Positions 56,789 through 64,000 of a stretch of DNA of 64,000 nucleotides are shown here, in pieces. Below the pieces are notes generated by a model. The model was not told the origin of the DNA. It worked only from the letters and a program-made list of their open reading frames with translations, and did not search any database. Location: contig JAGMUV010000004.1 of assembly GCA_020744425.1 (NCBI GenBank), positions 2,480,001-2,544,000 on the forward strand, written 5' to 3'. Source of the DNA: Dactylonectria macrodidyma (lineage: Eukaryota > Ascomycota > Sordariomycetes > Hypocreales > Nectriaceae). The translations under genes were made by a program, and so were the position numbers. The number at the start of each line of letters is the position of its first letter. The stretch's first letter is position 1.

Positions 56789-58094
56789 CAATTACTCCCA
56801 CGCCATCACCAGATAAAAGCTCATGTACACGCGTGCACACTCATGTTTCACGTCTTTCCTCTTCAGCGACCTTTGCAACCATCTTCACGCGAGTGATGGC
56901 GCCGCCTTTTGGTTGGCCTTCCCTTTCTCTCCTCTTCTTGCTGTCCTTATTCGCCTTCGTCTTTTGCTTTGCTTATTCTCGCGGATCTACACAAAATCGA
57001 TTTGCATGGCGAGCTGCACAGCGGATTAAAAAGGCGGTCGGTCGGCGAGACTTCTTGCACCTTTGGGGCTCTGAGGGTAACATGTTTCCCAGATGGAAAC
57101 CCCGTTTCTCTTTTGTATAGATATGATGGCTAAAATGTGGACGACAATCTGGCTGAGGAGGAGATACCATTGATAGACCGAGACTACGTAGGAACCTGTG
57201 GTTATGAGCCACTTTGAGAAGCTCGTGAAGTCGTATTACTACTCCAACGTAATACAATGTTCACTAGTCACTCACATCGGCGACACGGGCACAATATTGG
57301 TAGGGGTCAACTGGTTCTTGCGCCACTGACTACCACTAACTGTCGCAAACCGAACGAGATCACTTGATACTCTAGTTCGACTCGATTCATCGATTCGTCT
57401 TGGTTCTCGTCTGCCATTTCTCTCAGCCTCTCCAGTCCTCTAAATAAAATCCCCTACACGCTCCCGATATGGTATTCCTCTCATTTCCACTTATCCTCCC
57501 TCTCGCACGCAGGGCATGTCCGAGTACGCCGTCACCGGGCCTTCCCAATCACTTGAAAGGGAATCCAAGAATGGCTTCTGATGGGGCGCAAGGCAAGACA
57601 AAAAAAAGCCAACAGACAAAAACGAACCGACCGCCTTGACTCCCCGAGCCTCTACATGAATTTTTGATCGCCGCCGCTGTTCATCCGCGCGGGGCATACA
57701 TGACTTCTCTATTCCTTCGTTGCATCTCTGACAAAATAGTAGAAAAGGGGGTAGTGCAGTGATGTGTAGTGTCATGGTGGGAAGTGGGCAGTGAATACAT
57801 ATGGTGGAGCTAAGGGCAATGCTGATGAATGATGATGTGATGGGTCGTGAGGGGGTATTTCAATTACTGTAGTGTCGTATGGGGATCTATGTACATGGAA
57901 GCGTCATGGGGATCGTGTTATGTTGTGGCGGGGGATGGGGCTGGGATGGGAAGGGGAGGGGAATCAATTCGCCAGGGTTTGCCACAGATCTGATACTTCA
58001 AGAGTAAGTAGTCTGGGTCCCTGGTATTGTTCATGACTCGCTGGTCATGTCACGTCGAAGCGCATTGTGAGCCTGGATGCCGTGTCGACCGCGT
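56789..58094. other. convergent 3' spacer
   Basis: Lies between the tail-to-tail ends of the Zn2Cys6 gene and importin beta and contains both 3' untranslated regions. A G-rich tract at 57925-57962 stands out on the plus strand. No gene is supported. Confidence 0.5.
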
Positions 58095-61000
58095 TCAGTT
58101 CTGGGCCATGACAGTCTGGCTACCGCCAAGCTGACGCTTAACCTGCTCGCGAGCCCACCGGGCCGTCTCGACGGTTCGGGGCTGGAAGTCTCGGTTCGTC
58201 TTGGTCTCTTTGATCATAGCAGTGAGCCAGTCCTGGCGGAAAGCGTCAACAAGCTCACCGTTGGGGTAAGCATCGGCAAGATCACTAAGTAGGCAGTTAG
58301 TAATGACATAAAATTGGTTGAACCCATGTGACATACCCAATGACGCCCATGGCAGCGCGCATGAGAGACTCGCTGCGGTTCTGGTCGTTGGCAATGAGGT
58401 TGAGGAGCTGGAATACGGCAGGCACGTATGGCTGCAGAGCTTGGGCTAGAAAATTGTTAGTATCAGAGTCGTCATTTCCCGAATCCACAAACTCACTCTT
58501 CTGGCTAGCCTTCATGGCACCAATAATGCCACCCCAGGCATCCATGATACCCTCACGCAGGGAAACAACGTAGTCGTACATCTCGTAGGGGCCCTCGGGA
58601 GTAGCGGTGACGGTGGATGCCTGTTCCAAGACTTGAGCCACGACGGAAAGGTAGGTTTCAAAGTGGCCACCAATGGCACCAGCAATGTCGCCAAAGCACT
58701 GCAGGATAGCAGGCTTGAACTGGTTGGCCAGCGTAGTGCTCTATAGACTAGTTAGTAAGAGTACCGTTTATGGGTACTATAGATACATACCCTCAAATTG
58801 TTAAGGAGGTAGTTCATGAAATTGTCGCAGTAAGGCTGGCTTCGCTCGCCCAGAGATCGGGTAATGTCGCTGACCAGGCCAATAGCCATGGAGCAGAGAC
58901 TAGGCTCCTCCTGGTTGCCCAGGGCATTATACAGGAAGGGCGCAAACGCCTCCATGTACTTCACGAAGTCCTCCTCCATTGACGTAGACAAGCTGCTAAT
59001 GGTAGCGAAGATGGCGTCAGGAACGCTGGACTTGCCGCCGACGCTGCTAAGAATCTGGAGAAGGATCTGCATGATGCGGTCACCCTGGGGAATGATCTCC
59101 TTGTCCAGGCGAGAGATGATGGCCTGAGTGACAGTGCACAAGCTGTTTTGCATCTCCTCAAGGGTAATTCTATCCTCAACGCTGACGACCTGGCTCTGCA
59201 TCGGCACGGTCTCCTCCAGACGCTTAATGATGACATCGGAAAGCGAGGCGATGGGCTGCAGGCTCTCCGAGGCAGCATTCTGAACGAAGACATTGAGCAC
59301 CTCGTAAGAGGCAGTTCGCACGGAGGTGTCAGCATCGGTGCGAGCAGTGACATCGAGCAGAGAGCTGACAGCCTGGTTGAAGTGGGGGGTGATGGGATTG
59401 GTGGTGGCACCGAAGTCGCCGGCGAAACGCTCAGCCAAGTTCATCAGGGCCCAGCAGCAAGAAGGAGCCATCTTCGCGTTGCTAAGGAGGCCCTTGAAGA
59501 GAGACTCGATGAGAGTGGGGAGATGAGTCTCGGGGTCAATAGCCTCGGAGCAAGCCTCGGTGATGCGGCCCAGGGCATAGGCCGTTGAATCTCGGACATG
59601 AAGGGACTGGTCATCCATCATGGTGATGAGGATGGGAAGAGCCTGCTTGACAATGGGATCCAGGACCTTCTCGTCGGGGCCTTCCATGATGGCGCCGAAG
59701 GCAGACACAGCAGCATCTCGGTTGTGCCAATCATCGGAGCGGAGGTTGCCTTCAACGAATTGAAGGACAGGGGCAACAATAGTAGCAGCAACGGCCTGGG
59801 CGTACAGCTGCAGGCACTGGTACGAGGCGCGTGCAAGGTTGTACTCGTCGTCGGTGGCATCCTCGTCCTGTTTGGTCAGGAGTGTCAATAGCACGGGAAC
59901 CACCTCATTAGCGGCAACGCGTGCGAAGTTGTAGAAGGGGCGCATCTGATCCGAGCTCTCGACCTGAACGTTGTCGTCCTCGATAGAGATTTCCTCCTCG
60001 CAAACGGTGCTCCAGAACTCAACGGCCAGCTTAGCAACATCTTCGTCTGATGACTTCATGCCAAGGATCGTGAGACCGAACAGAGCCTTCTCCATGTAGA
60101 AGCGCATGTTCTCGTAGTAGAGGGCCATAATTCGGTTGAGGCAGCCGAAGGCACCCTGCTGTATCCGGGAGTCATCGGCCTGGGTAGCCTCGCAGACGAC
60201 TTGCATAATGTAGTTGCGCTCGCCCTCATGTTTGAAGTTGTTTCCGACAAACTCGAGGGAATCACCGAGGGCGGTGATGGCAGCGAGACGAACCTCGAGG
60301 TTGGCCTCCTCTTTTCGAGCACCCTGAACGACGGCTGTCAGGATGGCATTCGAGTGCGCGACAAGAGCCAGGCGAAGCTCTGTGTCTTGGCTCTCGCAGA
60401 TGTAACCGATGGTGGTCAAAGAAGTTTGCTTCTGGTGGTCGGCACCCTCGCTAACGTTCTTAACGAGGAAGGGTAAGAGGTCGGGCCACTGGTTACGAGG
60501 AAGCTCGATGACGGCGATCGAGGAGATGACCTGGGCGGCGGCAGTGCCGGCCTGGATGTTGGTGGAGCTCAGGGTCTGCAGGGTTAGCTGCTTAACCTGA
60601 GCCTTAGTCTCGTCGTCCGTTTGTTGCAGCCATTTTGACTGCAGCTCTTGCAGACGAGCAGTGTCTCGGGCTGTGAAGGCGTTCTTGAGGGCAATACCGG
60701 CAGCGGCTCGGATGGCACCATCGGCAGAGTCGTTTGCCAGTTCTTGGACAAGGGTAGCGAGGTATAGTGGCTAGGCGGAGGCGAGGGTTAGTCAAGTTCA
60801 CGGTGAGCTCAGGGGCGGTGACTAGGGGTGGCCTACAAAGTTGCTCTCAGCGGCCTGAGTAAGTTGCTGTTCGGCGGCGTTTCGCAGATTCGCATCTAGA
60901 AATGGCAGTCAGTACGATGGCGCCTCTCGTTGACCAGCGGAGGTGAGATAGAGCGAACGGAGGATTCAGCATCGCCAATGGGCGGCGGCGAGCGAGGAGG

Positions 61001-61100
61001 GAGAAGAGTTTTGGAGGAACCGCTTTCGGGGGGGGTGAAAAGGGCACTTACCGGGTGACAGCGAATTCGCGAGCACCTGGTTTATCTCTGAGCTCGACAT
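58095..61100 (-). CDS. KAP95: importin subunit beta-1 (karyopherin beta)
   Basis: Six exons (61100-61052, 60895-60837, 60770-58791, 58740-58497, 58445-58337, 58284-58095) give 876 aa, close to yeast Kap95. It carries importin-alpha and its nuclear-signal cargo, or cargo directly, through the nuclear pore and releases it on binding Ran-GTP. The chain is built of HEAT repeats throughout. Recognisable stretches: MSSSEINQVLANSLSPDANLRNAAE, PLYLATLVQELANDSADGAIRAAAG, the acidic loop region (SIEDDNVQ), SAFGAIMEGPDEKVLDPIVKQAL and CCWALMNLAERF; the acidic DEDATDDEYN also occurs. Two short exons (49 and 59 nt) at the 5' end are typical for fungal orthologs. The gene is essential in yeast; here it looks intact. 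Confidence 0.97.
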
Positions 61101-63664
61101 AGTGGCAGTATTAGAGGGGAGTCGACATGCGGCGTCAACAAAGTGAGGGCTGAGGCGATCGAGTCGACAAAGAAGGTCGAGGAAAGGCGCACGTGTCGAC
61201 AAGTAAAACTGGTTCGGCGGAGACGCGGGGGTTTTTTCCAACGAAGGCGGCCTGGGGAGGGAAGGACCGTGGGAGTACCGGTAGTAGTAACAGGAGGGAA
61301 GGGGGGTTGCTGGTGGGCGGCCCAAGAGCGCGAGTGGTATAAAGAGGGCAAAAATGAGAGAGGAGAAATAGCGATCTCGCGATGCCAAAAATTCCGGAAA
61401 TTCCGTGACGCCTGAGAAGACTCTGAAGCCCGATCGCAAGAGGGCAGAGGTAGCTGGGAGAGAAGAAGCGGCGGTTTGGGAAGGGAAAGATGGGAAGATG
61501 GACGAAGAGTTGGGTTGTGTGGTGGGAGTTTGGTCGGCGACGCAGCAAGCAAGTCAACACCGCCGCCCCGACCGCCTGGGGCTGCCCGCTACCCGCTACC
61601 GCTACCGCCTAATTTTACCCACTCAACCACTGTCCCCTCCCCTCCTCTTCCCCTCCTCCAGGCCACATTTGCGGCCACTTTTTTTTTTTCCTTAGGTCCA
61701 TAGGGCAGATCCGCACACTGTGCCGCACAGTGCAAAGTGCTTTGCAATGCTAATCCTAATGTTCAAACACTCGCGTGGGGTTTCTTGTTTGGTGTACAGC
61801 AGAGTAGAGCGTCCAAGCATCACAGCTCCCAGAACGAGGAGCAATGTCAACTCGGCATGCAGCGGGTATCTTTGTGAGAATGATGGCGGTGTCTCGTCAA
61901 GGAGTCAGTCACTCAGTCACTCAGTCACCCAGTCACTCCCCTCGACCGCCATTCTTAAAGGGCAGGCAACGAGGCGAATGCACAAGCACCCTTGCACGAT
62001 TCGTTCACTGGCTCGCTCTCCGGCAACCCATCCATGATCCATCAGGTGTGCTGCGCAGCTGCGTGCAGTGCAGCACACTGCATTACAGCAACAGCCTCAC
62101 ACATCCCCTTCCAAGCATCCATACCCTCCATCCATCCCCTACCACTCATTCATCAACTCGCTGTGTTCAGTCAGTCCCATCCCACATCCACCCATCCATG
62201 TGCACAATGCCCTCCACCAACAACCCAGCAAGTAGCTCTCTTATTAGTTCGCCTTTGGCCGTGAGCGAGATCGGGACGATGGTTTTTCCCTATCCCCTCT
62301 TCCCCACGCCCGGCGCTTCCTCGAATCAAATGCCGACGAAAGGGCCCGGGCAAACCTCGCTTAGCGCCGAGAAGTTAGAAGGAGATAAATTTCCCCCTCC
62401 CAAGCCCCTGCTAACAAGGCAAATCCCCCAGACAGCCCAGGCGTCATCACGTCGTGCGCGTACTGTTCAGTGGCCTGCATAAACCGCCGGCTGCTAATTT
62501 GGCCCGCCCACCGCATTTCCCAGTACATTGCATACAGTGTGAATATCGCACGGCCCCGCCGTGCCAAAAGCTGTCCATCCGATTCCATTTCAGCACCTGG
62601 TCAGTCCCTGGCTTTCCCTCTACGGGCGCACGCTCTTCACCCAACCCAAAGGCGCAGAGCACATGGAACAGCAATGCGACAGCAGGGTTTCCACCTCCGG
62701 CAATCTATACGAAGCCTTTTAACCTCTGCTTGAACAGGCTCCGAACTTTGTATCAGCTTTGGGAATCCCTTCTCTCCAATTCCCGAGTTATCTTCCTGAA
62801 CTTGGTTTGCCCCGTGGCCTTCTTCTCTGCATGCCCCTCTTTGACTCACAGAAACCCATCCACCGCCTGCATCTTCTAGCCCATTCTCCTTGTTTGTATT
62901 GACTCCTCAGAAAGTAAACAGTATGCCAGGGCAATTACACCGCACCCCCACTCTTCCACGGCAACCACCGAATCTTGCCCACCAGCCTTTCCATGCTGGG
63001 CCACTTGCTCATATCACTCATTTAAAAGACGCCCACGATGCCCGCAGCGTCCACCTGTCTGCGAGGTGCAGGTCAAGGTTCCAGTTTGCATCCGCAACAA
63101 GTGATGACTGAAGTCGTCCTCACGTTTCCACATGCTAGCTCATTCATTACATGGATTATGTTATTCCTTTGTCTTAAGCTTCATTCATGCTTGGAGTCTA
63201 ACAACATGATTCGCCTCAAACAAGTATGCTTCCGAAGTAACATAAACGTACCATGTTACAGACCAATCAAGATTCAAAACTACGTGATTTTTCAGTCCCC
63301 AACAATGCGCAACTCTCTTCGGTCATAGCCAATGAGCAACCACGTCACGCCTATTTTCCGCGTCTTCGTGTTTTTGTTTTCATGAGCCGCGCGTCCAGGA
63401 ACCAGAAGTTCAGATCTTGCAATGCCCATGTGTTCATTTGTGAGAAGGAGCGGGCTTTTTGATATATCAATCAGTGAGTACCTTAAGTTCCCTGTCTATC
63501 AGTTCGTGGCTCTCCACCATCACTACCCTCCTCATTGACCTTCACATGTGATTCACCTTCTCCTCCAACATGCTCGCCACGCTATAGGGCCCTGGCAAAC
63601 TACAACTCCAAGTCCGCAACACACATCCATCAAATAAACTGAGGACAAGTGATACTTACGTTGA
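61101..63664. other. 2.6-kb gene-free stretch
   Basis: Promoter side of importin beta on the left, with a T11 run near 61680 and an 8-bp tandem repeat. Nothing on either strand shows a domain before the relic at the window edge. Confidence 0.45.
61906..61937. repeat. 8-bp tandem repeat (CAGTCACT)
   Basis: Four units in a row; only the third differs, by its last base. Confidence 0.9.
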
Positions 63665-64000
63665 AAGCATCACTCAGAAGAGTATTAAAGGGCCTTGGAC
63701 CACATCCTCATGAATACTAACACCCTCGACACGCTGTTTGCCCTCGTTGGTTGAGCACTATATGTACGTCGCGGCGTTGACGTCGCGGCGGTTGCCGATT
63801 GCGTGCTCCTTGTAGTCTCGGATGTCCAAGTTAACGGCGACGTTCCTAAGAGCGTTGGCCAGACTGGAAACCGGATTGTTGCCACGAACATGCAGCTCAT
63901 ATTCTCCGCCGTCGATCGAGACTAGAGTACGTCTGATGTAGTACTCGCGCCTTGCCGCGAGGACCTACAGCCAAACGTCGCCCGAGACACTGCCGGAGCT
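63665..64000 (-). pseudogene. C-terminal relic of a 2-isopropylmalate synthase-like gene
   Basis: Read from the window edge on the minus strand, one frame shows the LeuA-type regulatory domain of 2-isopropylmalate synthase: VRGNNPVSSLANALRN, IRDYKEHAIG and DVNAATYI, then CSTNEGKQ and GVSIHEDVVQG. In-frame TAG codons interrupt it at 63967-63965 and 63760-63758, the second between AATYI and CST where the family has one residue (commonly Gln or Glu). After HEDVVQGP the frame must shift by one base, near 63692, to read on as TLLSDAFN. In leucine synthesis this domain gives feedback control. Fungi also use paralogs in secondary metabolism. The rest of the gene lies outside the window; the first TAG could be an intron acceptor (CTGTAG), so a functional but truncated gene is not fully excluded. 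Confidence 0.68.

Noticed and set aside
1..64000. CRISPR array, insertion sequence or intact transposon
   Set aside because: No regularly spaced identical repeats with unique spacers, no transposase or reverse-transcriptase motif and no terminal repeats seen; the genome is eukaryotic.

Overview
This window looks like nuclear DNA of a filamentous ascomycete (Pezizomycotina). The proteins read most like those of Sordariomycetes and possibly Hypocreales, but the order is my impression, not a computed placement. The signs are many short introns (about 45-115 nt) with GTNNGT donors and CTAAC-type branch sites, Zn2Cys6 and F-box proteins, a GH55 glucanase, a fused siroheme-synthesis enzyme, a nuclear tRNA-Lys with a 12-nt intron, and long gene-free spacers. 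I rebuilt exon models by hand; where exon lengths are listed, they sum to a whole number of codons.

Layout. 1-6.6 kb: a GNAT acetyltransferase, a small RRM-like protein and a divergently placed MFS sugar transporter. 6.6-11.6 kb: gene-free. 11.6-16.6 kb: a 15-exon phosphoribosylformylglycinamidine synthase (purine synthesis). 16.6-28.7 kb: sparse, with a 618-aa Cys-rich protein of unknown function and a small GPI-anchored wall protein. 28.7-38.6 kb: lipoyl synthase, a secreted GH55 glucanase, a thioredoxin with a membrane segment, mitoribosome protein Rsm22 and tRNA-Lys(CTT). 39.4-43.1 kb: siroheme synthase and an ACC-synthase-like aminotransferase. 43.1-47.8 kb: a decayed F-box neighbourhood with one intact gene, one pseudogene with two nonsense codons, a 48-bp shared fragment, an AT-rich tract and a diverged tandem duplication. 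48.8-61.1 kb: an alcohol-acetyltransferase-like protein, a Zn2Cys6 regulator and importin beta. At the right edge is the C-terminal relic of a 2-isopropylmalate-synthase-like gene.

The genes do not form an obvious pathway or metabolite cluster. Most are unrelated housekeeping genes (purines, lipoate, siroheme, mitochondrial translation, nuclear import) separated by accessory or regulatory genes. Lipoyl synthase and Rsm22 are both mitochondrial but are not otherwise linked.

I did not find a convincing new biological system. The most informative oddities are: two pseudogenes whose stop codons all fit CpA-to-TpA change (RIP-like decay), a GC-AG intron in the glucanase gene, a frame conflict at the start of the acetyltransferase, a 31-nt micro-exon in the purine gene whose two flanking introns can be retained together without a stop, a membrane-anchored thioredoxin, and a phased array of ACCCTAG motifs in an otherwise empty spacer.
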